Shown here: positions 28,008 through 37,161 of the stretch, piece after piece
Layout of the letters: each line of letters begins with the position of its first letter
Numbering within the stretch: position 1 is the stretch's first letter
Origin: Pseudomonas oryzae
GTDB taxonomy: Bacteria; Pseudomonadota; Gammaproteobacteria; Pseudomonadales; Pseudomonadaceae
Direction: 5' to 3'
Assembly (NCBI RefSeq): GCF_900104805.1
Contig: NZ_LT629751.1
Coordinates: forward strand, 966,001-1,030,000
Length of the DNA stretch: 64,000 bases
Program-made: the position numbers and the translations under genes
Notes under the pieces: model-generated
The model's input: only the letters and a program-made list of their open reading frames with translations
Databases searched by the model: none
Told to the model about the DNA's origin: nothing

Positions 28008-29708
28008 ATGAAGCACGATGCGATTTCCACCTGCACTGACATCCAGCTGCCGCTGCAGGTGGCCGATGCCGGCAGCCTGCAGTGGGACGATCAGTGCGAC
28101 GTGCTGGTGATCGGCTGGGGCGCGGCCGGCGCCTGCGCGGCGCTGGAGGCCCGCGCCCAGGGCGCCGACGTGCTGGTCGCCGACCGCTTCACCGGCGGCG
28201 GCGCCAGCGCCAAGAGCGGCGGGGTGGTGTACGCCGGCGGCGGCACCCGCCAGCAGCGCGACGCCGGCTACGCCGACAGCCCCGAGGCGATGTTCGACTA
28301 CCTCAGGCACGAGACCCAGGGCGTGATCGGCGACGCCACCCTGCGCCGCTTCTGCGAGTCCAGCGCGGCCAACCTGGAATGGCTGGAAGGCCACGGCGCG
28401 CGCTACGAGCACAGCATGCCGCCGGGCGGCGGCAAGACCTCCTATCCGCCGGACGGCTACTTCCTCTACTACTCGGGCAACGAGATGGTGCCCTCGCACC
28501 GCGGCCAGCACACGCCGGCACCGCGCGGGCACCGTACCGTGGGCAAGGGCCAGTGCGGCGCGGTGCTCTACGGCCATCTGCAGCGCGCCTGCCTGAAGGC
28601 CGGCGTGCGGGCGCAGACGCAATCCGCCGCGCGCCGCCTGGTGCTGGACGCCCGGGGCCGGGTGATCGGCGCCGAGCTGTGGTGCCTGCCCGCCGGCAGC
28701 AAGGCGGCGAAAGAGCATGCCCGCCTCGCGGCGCGCGCCGAGCGCCTGCAGAACTTCGCCCCGAGCTACTGCGACGGCCTGCGCCGCAAGCTGGCGCGGA
28801 TCGAGCAGCAGCACGCCAGGCCACGGCTGGTGCAGGCGCGCCGCGGGGTGATCCTCAGCACCGGCGGCTTCATCTTCAACCGGGCGATGATCGGTGAACA
28901 CGCACCCAAGTACCGGCGCAACTTCAAGGTCGGCGCCACCGGCTGCGACGGCAGCGGCCTGCGCCTGGGCCTGTCCGCCGGGGCGGCCAGCGACCGCCTG
29001 CAGCAGGTCTCGCCGTGGCGCTTCATCAACCCGCCGCTGTGCTGGCCCAAAGGCATCGTGGTCAACATCGCCGGGCAGCGCTTCGTCAACGAGGAAGTCT
29101 ACGGCGGCACCCTCGGCTATCCGCTGTGCGAGGAGCAGGGCGGCAAGGCCTGGCTGGTGCTGGACGCGCGCCTGCGCCGCCAGGCCATCAAACAGGCGCT
29201 GTTCGGCGGCTACTGGTGGTTCCAGAGCGTGCCGGCGCTGGCGTTGATGCTGCTGAAGGTGCGCAAGGGCCGCACGGCCCGCGAGCTGGCCGGCGCCACC
29301 GGCATGCAGCCGGCGCTGCTCGAGGAGTCCTTGCGCGCCTACAACGCCGCCGCGCGCGGCACCGCGCCGGACCCGGTCGGCAAGTCGCAGAGCAGCCGCC
29401 AGGTGCTCGACCAGGGGCCGTTCTACGCCTGCGACATCTCGGTGGGCAACCCGGTGTTCCCGCTCGGCGCGCTGACCCTCGGCGGCCTCAAGGTCGACGA
29501 GGACAACGGCGCGGTGCTCGACGGCCAGGGCCAGGCGATCCCCGGCCTGTATGCCGCCGGGCGCACCGCCATCGGCATTCCCTCGCACCTCTACATCAGC
29601 GGCCTGTCGCTGGCCGACTGCGTGTTCTCCGGCCGTCGCGCCGGCGAAGCGGCGGCCCATGCCGGCCACACCACCACCCAGGCCGCGCCGCTCGGCGCGC
29701 ACGCCTGA
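28008..29708 (+). CDS. KstD-family flavoprotein, probable 3-ketosteroid Delta4(5alpha)-dehydrogenase (TesI-like)
   Basis: This 566-residue FAD protein has the dinucleotide motif GWGAAGACAALEARAQG near residues 34-50, then ASAKSGGVVYAGGGT. Its C-terminus reads GRTAIGIPSHLYISGLSLADCVFSGRRAG. This ending differs from the Delta1 enzyme next door and is the style of Delta4(5alpha)-dehydrogenases (TesI), which desaturate ring A of 5alpha-reduced 3-ketosteroids. An internal polar insertion at about residues 215-270 is alanine/arginine rich. ATG 28008 follows the KstD stop by 11 bp with GAGGAG upstream. It is third in the operon. A fumarate-reductase-like or other ketosteroid dehydrogenase role remains possible. 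Confidence 0.75.
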   Translation: MKHDAISTCTDIQLPLQVADAGSLQWDDQCDVLVIGWGAAGACAALEARAQGADVLVADRFTGGGASAKSGGVVYAGGGTRQQRDAGYADSPEAMFDYLRHETQGVIGDATLRRFCESSAANLEWLEGHGARYEHSMPPGGGKTSYPPDGYFLYYSGNEMVPSHRGQHTPAPRGHRTVGKGQCGAVLYGHLQRACLKAGVRAQTQSAARRLVLDARGRVIGAELWCLPAGSKAAKEHARLAARAERLQNFAPSYCDGLRRKLARIEQQHARPRLVQARRGVILSTGGFIFNRAMIGEHAPKYRRNFKVGATGCDGSGLRLGLSAGAASDRLQQVSPWRFINPPLCWPKGIVVNIAGQRFVNEEVYGGTLGYPLCEEQGGKAWLVLDARLRRQAIKQALFGGYWWFQSVPALALMLLKVRKGRTARELAGATGMQPALLEESLRAYNAAARGTAPDPVGKSQSSRQVLDQGPFYACDISVGNPVFPLGALTLGGLKVDEDNGAVLDGQGQAIPGLYAAGRTAIGIPSHLYISGLSLADCVFSGRRAGEAAAHAGHTTTQAAPLGAHA

Positions 29709-29722
29709 ACCAGGAGACGAAC

Positions 29723-30496
29723 ATGACAGGACGGGTACAGGACAAGATCGCCCTGGTCACCGGCGGCGCCAGCGGCATCGGCCGCGCCATCGTGCAGGCG
29801 CTGGTGGGCGAGGGCGCCCGGGTGCTGATCAGCGACCTCAACGCCGACGCCGGCCAGGCGCTGGCCGACCAACTTAATGAACAGCGGGGCGGCGCGGCCA
29901 GCTTCGTCCGCCACGACGCCGCCAGCGAGGCCGACTGGAACGCGGTCGCCGAGCTGGTGCGCGAGCGCTACGGCCGTCTCGACGTGCTGGTCAACAACGC
30001 CGGCATCCTGCTCAAGGGCTCTATCGAGGAAACCAGCCTTGAGGATTGGCACAAGCTGCTGCGGGTCAACGCCGACAGCGCCTTCCTCGGCTGCCGCATG
30101 GCCGTCGCGCTGATGAAGGACAGCGGCGGCGGCTCGATCATCAACGTCTCGTCCATCGCCGCCCTGGCCGGGCGCGACGACTACGCCGCCTACGGCGCCT
30201 CCAAGGGCGCGGTGGCCGCCCTCAACCGCGCCGTTGCGGCCCACTGCCGCCGGCAGAAGTACCGCATCCGCTGCAACTCGCTGCATCCCGACGGCGTGCT
30301 GACGCCGATGACCGTCGCCAGCTACCCGCCGGGCATCGACCCGGCGAAGTTCACCATCGACAGCGACCCGATGAACCGCATGTGCCTGCCCGAGGACGTC
30401 GCTTCCGCCGCCCTGTACCTGGCCAGCGACGAGTCGCGCGCCATCAACGGCATGGAACTGCGCATCGACAGCGGCCAGTTCGTCATGAGTATCTGA
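29723..30496 (+). CDS. SDR, 3beta/17beta-hydroxysteroid dehydrogenase-like
   Basis: This 257-residue short-chain dehydrogenase has cofactor motif TGGASGIGRAI, NNAGIL, catalytic Ser in INVSSIAAL and YGASKGA. Stretches such as LVNNAGILLKG, FVRHDAASEADWN and CNSLHPDGVLTPM closely follow the 3beta/17beta-hydroxysteroid dehydrogenase of Comamonas testosteroni as I recall it. It probably oxidises the 3- or 17-hydroxyl of incoming steroids to the ketone needed by the KstD enzymes. An AGGAGA site precedes the ATG. It is fourth in the operon, 2 bp before the KshB-like gene. Confidence 0.82.
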   Translation: MTGRVQDKIALVTGGASGIGRAIVQALVGEGARVLISDLNADAGQALADQLNEQRGGAASFVRHDAASEADWNAVAELVRERYGRLDVLVNNAGILLKGSIEETSLEDWHKLLRVNADSAFLGCRMAVALMKDSGGGSIINVSSIAALAGRDDYAAYGASKGAVAALNRAVAAHCRRQKYRIRCNSLHPDGVLTPMTVASYPPGIDPAKFTIDSDPMNRMCLPEDVASAALYLASDESRAINGMELRIDSGQFVMSI

Positions 30497-30498
30497 AC

Positions 30499-31527
30499 AT
30501 GAACAGTCCCGAATACATCTCCCTGCGCGTCGCGCAGGTCATCGAGGAAACCGCCGACGCCCGCTCGCTGGTGTTCGAGGTACCGGCCGAGCTGGCCGAG
30601 CGCTTCCGCTACAAGCCGGGGCAGTTCCTCACCCTGCGCATCCCCTTTGAGGGCAGCTGGCTGCCGCGCTGCTACTCGCTGTCCAGCACGCCGCTGCTGG
30701 ACGAGCCGCTGCGCGTCACCGTCAAGCGCGTCAAGGACGGCCGCGCCTCCAACTGGCTGTGCGACGTGCCCAAGGCCGGCGATGCCATCGAGGTGATGGC
30801 GCCGGCCGGGGTGTTCGTGCCGCGCAGCCTGGACGGCGACTTCCTGCTGTTCGGCGGCGGCAGCGGCGTCACCCCGGTGCTGTCGATCCTGCGCTCGGTG
30901 CTGCACGCCGGCCAAGGCCGCGTGCTGCTGATCTACGCCAACCGCGACGAGGCCTCGGTGATCTTCCGCGACGAGCTGAAGGCACTGGCCGCCGCCCATC
31001 CGCGCCGCCTGCAGGTGATCCACTGGCTGGACTCGGTGCAGGGCATCCCCGCCGTCGAGCAGCTCGCCGAACTGGCGCGGCCGTTCCGGCACGCCGAGAC
31101 CTTCATCTGCGGCCCCGGCCCGTTCATGGACGCCGCGGTGTCCGCGCTGCATAGCCTCGAGGTGCCCAGCGCCAAGGTGCACGTCGAGCGCTTCGTCTCG
31201 CTGCCCGGCGAGGGCGAGCAGGGCGAGGCGCCGGTCAGCGAGGCGGCGGTGGCCGCGCGTCTGGAGGTCAGCCTCGATGGCGCCGAACACGCCCTCGACT
31301 GCGAACCGGGCGAGACCCTGCTCGACGCCATGCGCCGCAATGGGGTGCGCGCGCCGCACTCCTGCCTGGTCGGCGCCTGCGCCTCGTGCATGTGCACGGT
31401 GGAGCAGGGCGAGGTCGAGCTGCTGCGCAACGAGGCCCTCGACCAGCAGGAACTGAACGAAGGCTGGACCCTGGCCTGCCAGGCCGTGGCCACCAGCGCG
31501 CACGTGCGCGTGCGCTTCCCCGACTGA
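30499..31527 (+). CDS. kshB: 3-ketosteroid 9alpha-hydroxylase, ferredoxin reductase component
   Basis: KshB passes electrons from NADH to the Rieske oxygenase KshA. The 342-residue protein has, in order, an FAD-binding barrel with RCYSLSS (about residues 54-60), an NAD domain with [13 protein letters not shown] (about 116-128), and a C-terminal plant-type [2Fe-2S] domain. The cluster cysteines are in [13 protein letters not shown] and a final ACQ. This FAD-NAD-ferredoxin order and length match KshB and phenylacetyl-CoA epoxidase-type reductases. It is coded in the ring operon, while the KshA partner is about 9 kb away at 40343. Another oxygenase could also use it. Confidence 0.83.
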   Translation: MNSPEYISLRVAQVIEETADARSLVFEVPAELAERFRYKPGQFLTLRIPFEGSWLPRCYSLSSTPLLDEPLRVTVKRVKDGRASNWLCDVPKAGDAIEVMAPAGVFVPRSLDGDFLLFGGGSGVTPVLSILRSVLHAGQGRVLLIYANRDEASVIFRDELKALAAAHPRRLQVIHWLDSVQGIPAVEQLAELARPFRHAETFICGPGPFMDAAVSALHSLEVPSAKVHVERFVSLPGEGEQGEAPVSEAAVAARLEVSLDGAEHALDCEPGETLLDAMRRNGVRAPHSCLVGACASCMCTVEQGEVELLRNEALDQQELNEGWTLACQAVATSAHVRVRFPD

Positions 31528-31534
31528 GATACGG

Positions 31535-33145
31535 ATGGCCGAGATGACCGATATTCCGCTGACCACCCCGGCCGCCGAGGGCGTGCCGCCGACCATTCCC
31601 GCCCTGGTGTTCGCTTGCGCGCGTCGCCACGCCGGGATCTGCGCCCTGGCCGACGGCGAGGTGCGCATCGACTACGCCGAGCTGCCCGAGCGGGTGCTGG
31701 CGGTGAGCCGTGCGCTGATCGCCGAGGGCATTCAGCCCGGCGACCGCGTCGCCGTGTGGGGGCCGAACCGCCACGACTGGGTGCTGGCCGCGCTGGGCAT
31801 CCACTGCGCCGGCGGCGTGCTGGTGCCGATCAACACGCGCATGAAGGGCGTTGAAGCCGCCGACATCCTCGAACGCAGCGGCACCCGCCTGCTGTTCTGC
31901 GTCGGCCAGTTCCTCGGCATCGACTACCCGGCCATGCTCGAACCCCACCGCCCGGCTAGTCTCGAGCGCGTGGTGGTGCTGCCCTGCGAGGCGCCCTCCG
32001 ACCATGGCGACCTGAGCTGGCAGGGCTTTCTTGCCGCCGGCGCAGCGGTCGACATGGACGAGGCCCAGGCGCGCGCCCTGACCGTGCGCCCGGACGATCT
32101 GTCCGACCTGCTGTTCACCTCCGGCACCACCGGCAAGCCCAAGGGCGTGATGAGCGCCCACGGCCAGAACCTGCGCGCCTTCGCCGAATACGTGCAGGTC
32201 ATCGGCCTGCGCCCCGGCGACCGCTACCTGATCGTCAACCCGTTCTTCCACGCCTTCGGCTACAAGGCCGGCTGGCTGACCTGCCTGCTCGGCGGCGCGA
32301 CCATCCTGCCGCACCCGGTGTTCGACGCCGAGGCGGTGTTCCAGCGCATCGAGCGCGACCAGATCACCGTGCTGCCCGGCCCGCCGACCCTGTACCTGTC
32401 GATGCTCGCCCACCCCAAGCTGGCAGAAAGCGACCTGTCCAGCCTGCGCATCGCCGTCACGGGAGCTGCGACCATCCCGCCGGTGCTGGTCGAGCGCATG
32501 CGCCGCGAACTGGGCTTCGCGGTGGTCACCACCGCCTACGGGCTGACCGAGTGCGGCGGCCTGGCGACCATCTGCGATCCGGCCGACGACGCCGAGACGG
32601 TGGCCACCACCTGCGGCCGCGCCATCCCCGGCACCGAGGTGCGCGTGGTCGACGGCGAAAACCGTGCGCTGCCGCCGGGCGAGGCGGGCGAGGTGTGCCT
32701 GCGCGGCTTCCACGTCATGCAGGGCTACTTCGAGAACCCGCAGGCCACCGCCGAGACCATCGACGCGGAGGGCTGGCTGCACACCGGCGACGTCGGCACC
32801 CTGGATGCGCGCGGCTACCTGCGCATCACCGACCGGCTCAAGGACATGTTCATCGTCGGCGGCTTCAACTGCTACCCGGCGGAGATCGAGGCCGGCCTGC
32901 TCGAACACCCGGCCATCGCCCAGGTCGCGGTGATCGGCGTGCCCGACGAGCGCATGGGCGAGGTCGGCTGCGCCTGCGTGGTACTGCGCCCCGGCCAGCA
33001 GCTCGACGAACCCGACCTGATCGCTTGGTCGCGCCAGCGCATGGCCAACTACAAGGTGCCGCGCCTGGTGCGCTTCTTCGAGGTGCTGCCGGTGAATGCG
33101 TCGAACAAGGTGGTGAAGGCCGAGCTGCGCGCCGCGGTGGGCTGA
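31535..33145 (+). CDS. acyl-CoA ligase, FadD3-like (HIP-CoA ligase role possible)
   Basis: This 536-residue AMP-forming ligase activates a carboxylic acid to its CoA thioester. The P-loop is [15 protein letters not shown] (near residue 193). Later signatures are [35 protein letters not shown] and the C-terminal lysine in [10 protein letters not shown]. FadD3 in actinobacteria activates HIP, the C/D-ring remnant of steroids, and this protein resembles it in its N-terminal and ATP-binding stretches. It closes the six-gene ring operon. Start ATG 31535 and ATG 31544 are both possible. It differs clearly from the second ligase at 58268, which sits in the side-chain cluster. Confidence 0.82.
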   Translation: MAEMTDIPLTTPAAEGVPPTIPALVFACARRHAGICALADGEVRIDYAELPERVLAVSRALIAEGIQPGDRVAVWGPNRHDWVLAALGIHCAGGVLVPINTRMKGVEAADILERSGTRLLFCVGQFLGIDYPAMLEPHRPASLERVVVLPCEAPSDHGDLSWQGFLAAGAAVDMDEAQARALTVRPDDLSDLLFTSGTTGKPKGVMSAHGQNLRAFAEYVQVIGLRPGDRYLIVNPFFHAFGYKAGWLTCLLGGATILPHPVFDAEAVFQRIERDQITVLPGPPTLYLSMLAHPKLAESDLSSLRIAVTGAATIPPVLVERMRRELGFAVVTTAYGLTECGGLATICDPADDAETVATTCGRAIPGTEVRVVDGENRALPPGEAGEVCLRGFHVMQGYFENPQATAETIDAEGWLHTGDVGTLDARGYLRITDRLKDMFIVGGFNCYPAEIEAGLLEHPAIAQVAVIGVPDERMGEVGCACVVLRPGQQLDEPDLIAWSRQRMANYKVPRLVRFFEVLPVNASNKVVKAELRAAVG

Positions 33146-33175
33146 GGGCGGGCCGGCTGGCAGTTGCATAACCCA

Positions 33176-33235
33176 CTGTAGGGGCGAATTCATTCGCCAA
33201 AATGCCCCGCGCAGGCGAATGAATTCGCCCCTACG
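33176..33235. repeat. REPIN-like inverted repeat, copy 3
   Basis: Arms GGGGCGAATTCATTCGCC and GGCGAATGAATTCGCCCC around a loop of about 16 bp. It lies just after the steroid ring operon and may mark its 3' end. Confidence 0.92.
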
Positions 33236-33332
33236 GGCCGGGACATCGCTTGCGCGATTGCCCTGCAGATCGCCGCCGAAAGTTCACCGGCACGGCTATA
33301 CACTGGAGAGCCATCCCGCAAGGACACTCCTC

Positions 33333-34163
33333 GTGACCGTCTATGGCATCGTACTGTTCGCGGCCCTGCTGCACGCCTCCTGGAACGCCATCGTCAAGGG
33401 CGGCAGTGACAAGCTGCTCACCACCGTACTGGTCGCCGGCTCGGCCGCGCTGCTCGCCGGTGTGGCGCTGCCGTTCCTCGACCAGCCGGCCGCGTCGAGC
33501 TGGCCGTACATCGCCGCGTCGGTGCTGCTCCAGGTGGTCTATTACGCCCTGCTGGCCAGGGCCTATCAGGTCGCCGACATGAGCCATGCCTACCCGCTGA
33601 TGCGCGGCTGCGCGCCCCTGCTGGTCGCGGTGCTCGGCGTCTACTGGTTGGGCGAGCCGCTGAGCGGCAGCGCCTGGCTGGGCATCGCGATCATCTGTGG
33701 CGGCATCCTGGGGATGGCCGGACGCGGGCTCGCCGGCAGTGCCGGGCTGGGGATCGCGCTGGCCAATGCCGGGGTGATCGCCGGCTATACCCTGATCGAC
33801 GGCGTCGGCGTGCGCCTGTCCGGGGCACCGGTCGCCTATGGCCTGTGGATCTTCCTGCTCAGCGGCCTGGCCCTGGTGGCCTGGGCGCTGGCGCAGTTGC
33901 AGCGGCGCGGGGCGCTGGTCCGCTACCTCGGCGGCAACTGGCACTACGGCCTGATCGGCGGCTTCGGCACCATCGCCTCGTACAGCCTGGCGCTGTGGGC
34001 CATGACCCTGGCGCCGGTGGCGGTGATCGCCGCCCTGCGGGAAACCTCGATCCTGTTCGCCACGGCCATCTCGGGGTTGATCCTCAAGGAACGGCTGAGT
34101 GCGGTGCGCATCGCCGCCGCCTGCGTCATCGCGCTCGGCGCGGTGACCCTGCGGCTTCCTTGA
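33333..34163 (+). CDS. EamA/DMT-superfamily transporter
   Basis: This 276-residue protein has about ten hydrophobic segments in two repeats, each about 135 residues, as in EamA drug/metabolite transporters. The first repeat contains MSHAYPLMRGCAPLLVA and the second VIAALRETSILFATAISGLILKERLS, the typical end-of-repeat pattern. The start is a GTG at 33333 with an AAGGAC site 9 bp upstream; an upstream in-frame ATG lies inside the REPIN-like repeat and is not credible. It stands alone between the ring operon and a convergent DUF2790 gene. Export of a small metabolite is likely; the substrate is unknown. Confidence 0.85.
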   Translation: MTVYGIVLFAALLHASWNAIVKGGSDKLLTTVLVAGSAALLAGVALPFLDQPAASSWPYIAASVLLQVVYYALLARAYQVADMSHAYPLMRGCAPLLVAVLGVYWLGEPLSGSAWLGIAIICGGILGMAGRGLAGSAGLGIALANAGVIAGYTLIDGVGVRLSGAPVAYGLWIFLLSGLALVAWALAQLQRRGALVRYLGGNWHYGLIGGFGTIASYSLALWAMTLAPVAVIAALRETSILFATAISGLILKERLSAVRIAAACVIALGAVTLRLP

Positions 34164-34241
34164 CTGGCTTGGGGGGATCGTTCACCTGCAGCCGGCCGAC
34201 GCAGCCGCAACTGCGCCGGTCGTGACTGCGCCTTTCATGCC

Positions 34242-34583
34242 CTAGTTGGTGCAGCCGGAGGTCTCCGGATACAGGTAGACCAGGCCGCGCTTCTCACCCT
34301 TGGAGTCCTCGTAGGTCATGGCCGCGGGAATGACTCCGCAGAAGGTCTTGGCCTGATCGGGAATGAAGTACTCGACCTTGACCACCTTGGAGATGTCCAG
34401 GGGCATGCCGTACTGGTACTGCTTGAACTCGGGGGTCTGCACGTCCTTCACGCCCTTCATCACCATCAGCGGGGGCGGGGTATCGGTTTCGGTTTGCGCG
34501 ATGACCACGGACGTGGTGGACACGGCCGAGAGCACGGCGACGGCACAGCACAACTGCACTGATCGACTTTTCAACAGCTTCAT
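34242..34583 (-). CDS. DUF2790 secreted protein
   Basis: This 113-residue protein starts with a signal peptide (MKLLKSRS, a hydrophobic core to about residue 29). The mature part shows the DUF2790 pattern: YQYGMPLDISKVVKVEY, then CGVIPAAMTYEDSKG and a closing cysteine in SGCTN. The two cysteines could form a disulphide in the periplasm. DUF2790 proteins are small secreted proteins of pseudomonads without an established function. A GGGAGG site precedes the ATG. It is convergent with the EamA gene. Confidence 0.82.
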   Translation of the reverse strand: MKLLKSRSVQLCCAVAVLSAVSTTSVVIAQTETDTPPPLMVMKGVKDVQTPEFKQYQYGMPLDISKVVKVEYFIPDQAKTFCGVIPAAMTYEDSKGEKRGLVYLYPETSGCTN

Positions 34584-35008
34584 GGGATGCCTCCCGGAAA
34601 CAGGAATCGGGCTCCATCAAGATCGTTCGATGCAGGGCACCGGGTTGGGCATCGGCTGGCCGGCAACCCTGCACGGGTTCCGTCAGCGGTAACGCTAGCA
34701 GACTGGATCGGCGCTGCTGCCGTGGGCGTGTCCGTTCGTCCGCTTCTCGCGGGGCCGGCCCGCTGCGTGCTAGGGCCGACGCCGTGGCCTGATCGGCGCG
34801 CCCAGGGCGCGCGCGTCTAGACCGCCCTCCTGGCTGGCCCCGGCGTGCCGGCCAGCGGCGGCGTGACGGCGAGCGGGGCCGGCTGGCGCGGCCTACCGTT
34901 CATCGCCTGGAGCACCCGGGACGGCGCCCGCATGGCCCATGCGCGTCGCCGAAGGCGGTGTATGATCCGGCCCAGTCGCCTCTCGAAACCCTCTGCAGGA
35001 ACCCGGTC
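34584..35008. other. divergent promoter region upstream of the DUF262/DUF1524 gene
   Basis: This 425-bp gap separates the DUF2790 gene (-) from the DUF262/DUF1524 gene (+). A possible -10 hexamer TATGAT lies about 47 bp before the ATG at 35009, but no convincing -35 was found. There is no further gene that I can support. Confidence 0.4.
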
Positions 35009-36877
35009 ATGGAAGCCAACAGCCGTCCCCTGATGCGCATCTTCGAACCCACCGTCTGCTACCAGATCCCGCTGTTCCAGCGCCCCTACGTGTGGCGGCG
35101 CGAGGGTAACTGGCAACCCTTGTGGGACGACTTCGAGCGGCAGCTCGGTCAGGCGCTGGCTGGCCAGCGACTGCGCCCGCACTTCCTCGGCGCGGTGGTG
35201 ATCGAGCAGCTGTTCGACGCCAGCGGCTGGGTGCAGTTGCGCCAGGTCATCGACGGCCAGCAGCGCTTCACCACCCTGCAACTGCTGCTGATCGCCCTGC
35301 GCGACCTGTGCGCCAGCCTGGGCAGCGCGCGCTACTTCGAGCGCTTCGACTCGCTGGTCTCCAACCGTGCCGCGCTGGTCGACCGGCCGGAAGAAATCTG
35401 CAAGTTGCTGCCGACCAACTTCGACCGCCGCGCCTACGCCCAGGTACACCGGGCCGGCAGCCCCGAGGCGCTGCTGGCGCAGTTGCAGGCGGAGGGCGAA
35501 ACGCTCGACCGCGAGCAGGGCATCGCCGGCGCCTACCTGTACTTTCACGCGCAGGCCAGCGACTGGCTGGCGCAGCCGGTCGAGGAGCGCCCCTACCTGG
35601 AGCTGGAGGACCGCCTCGAAGCGCTCTGGGCGGTGGTGCAGAAGGGCCTGCAGTTCGTGGTGATCGAGCTCGGCGAGCACGACGAGGCCCAGGTGATCTT
35701 CGAGACCCTCAACGCCCGTGGCACCCAGCTGCTGCCGGCCGACCTGATCAAGAACTTCCTGTTCCGCCGCGCCCAGGCCGAGGGCGACGACATCGACCGG
35801 CTGTACCAGACCTACTGGGCTGAATTCGACGGCGAGTTCTGGCGCGAGGAAGTCCGCCAGGGCCGCGACAGCCGGCCGCGCATCGACATCTTCATGCGCC
35901 ACTTCCTCACCCTGGCCATGCGCCGGGACGTCCGCTTCGTGCACCTGTTCGACGAGTACAAGCACTACGTGCAGTACACGGACGACTGGCGCTCGTGCCT
36001 GATCGGCGAGGCCAGCAGCGCCCGCGAGCACCTGGCGCTGCTCGCCAGCTACGCCGAACACTTCCGCGAATTCGCCAGCCCCGCGCCGGGCTCGCACCTG
36101 GCACGCTTCCTCAAGCGCCTGGAAGCGCTCGACACCTCGGCGATTTATCCGCTGCTGCTGCTATGCAGCCAGCAACTGCGCCCGCAGCAGGAGGACGAGT
36201 TCGAGGCGATCCTCGACGTGCTTGAGTCATTCCTGTTCCGCCGCATGATCTGCGGCCTGACCAGCAAGAACTACAACCGCCCGTTCCTCGACCTGATCCG
36301 CCATCTGGAGGACCGGGGCAGCATCAGCGCCTGCGCCGTCGAGCAGTTCCTGCTGGCCAGCGAAGGCGAGGGCGCGCGCTTCCCGACCGACGCCGAACTC
36401 AAGCGCGCGATCCTCGACCACCCGCTGTACCAGTGGTGGCCGCAGTACCGCGTGCGCGCCGTGCTGGAGGCCCTCGACGCCGCGCTCGGCAACCAAGAAA
36501 GCGCGGCAGACGCCCAGCCGTCCGCGCTGGCCATCGAGCACATCCTGCCGCAGAAGTGGGACGAACACTGGCCGCTGCCGAAAGCCGTGCAGAAGAGCCC
36601 GCAAGGCAAACAGGCCTTCACCGAACAGCGCGACCGTCTCAAGCACACCCTCGGCAACCTGACCCTGCTCGCCGGCAGCCTGAACCCGGCGCTGTCGCGC
36701 TCGCCGTGGGAAGTGAAGAAGGCGGAGCTGCTCAGGTACGGCCAGCCGGGGCTGAGCCGCGAGCTGCATGAGCTGGAGGACTGGGCGGAGCGGGAGATTC
36801 TGGCCAGGGGGGAGGTGCTGGCGGAGGTGGCTTGTGGGGTGTGGCGTTATCCGGTGAGGGAGCGGGAGGTGGTGTGA
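35009..36877 (+). CDS. DUF262-DUF1524 protein, GmrSD/BrxU/SspE-like putative restriction nuclease
   Basis: This 622-residue protein has an N-terminal DUF262 (ParB/Srx-like NTPase) domain with IPLFQRPYVW (20-29) and the hallmark DGQQR at 82-86. A long helical middle follows, then a C-terminal DUF1524 nuclease domain with the His-Me motif IEHILPQKWDEHW near residues 508-520. GmrSD, BrxU and SspE share this order; they cut modified phage DNA or act with DNA phosphorothioation. Base composition matches the host. The ATG 35009 (with AGGA upstream) is preferred over an in-frame ATG at 34958. No modification genes are nearby, so a standalone type IV role is the simplest idea. Confidence 0.83.
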   Translation: MEANSRPLMRIFEPTVCYQIPLFQRPYVWRREGNWQPLWDDFERQLGQALAGQRLRPHFLGAVVIEQLFDASGWVQLRQVIDGQQRFTTLQLLLIALRDLCASLGSARYFERFDSLVSNRAALVDRPEEICKLLPTNFDRRAYAQVHRAGSPEALLAQLQAEGETLDREQGIAGAYLYFHAQASDWLAQPVEERPYLELEDRLEALWAVVQKGLQFVVIELGEHDEAQVIFETLNARGTQLLPADLIKNFLFRRAQAEGDDIDRLYQTYWAEFDGEFWREEVRQGRDSRPRIDIFMRHFLTLAMRRDVRFVHLFDEYKHYVQYTDDWRSCLIGEASSAREHLALLASYAEHFREFASPAPGSHLARFLKRLEALDTSAIYPLLLLCSQQLRPQQEDEFEAILDVLESFLFRRMICGLTSKNYNRPFLDLIRHLEDRGSISACAVEQFLLASEGEGARFPTDAELKRAILDHPLYQWWPQYRVRAVLEALDAALGNQESAADAQPSALAIEHILPQKWDEHWPLPKAVQKSPQGKQAFTEQRDRLKHTLGNLTLLAGSLNPALSRSPWEVKKAELLRYGQPGLSRELHELEDWAEREILARGEVLAEVACGVWRYPVREREVV

Positions 36878-37025
36878 GCTGCCGAGCCTGATCGCTTGGT
36901 CCTACAGCCCATGGCGATCTACAGGATGCCGGGATTGATGTGTTGCTTCGGCGCACTGCCGGTGAATGCTCGAGCAAATGGTGGTGATGGAAGGCGCAGC
37001 TCCTAGGGAGTGATTCAGGCGCTAC

Positions 37026-37054
37026 CGACCGGGGCAGCTGGGCTGCCTCGGTCG
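37026..37054 (+). terminator. terminator-like hairpin after the DUF262-DUF1524 gene
   Basis: Thirteen-bp stem CGACCGGGGCAGC with GCTGCCTCGGTCG (one G-U pair) and a three-base loop, followed by TTGCTTGGTTTT. It marks the boundary between GC-rich DNA and the AT-richer segment to the right. Confidence 0.75.
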
Positions 37055-37161
37055 TTGCTTGGTTTTGATGGGGCAGGATTTAGAATTCTCGTTTTTTGTC
37101 CCGAATAGAGAAAACTTACCGAAAGACAATTGTTACGTTAACGTTTGGTTGTGCGCTAACG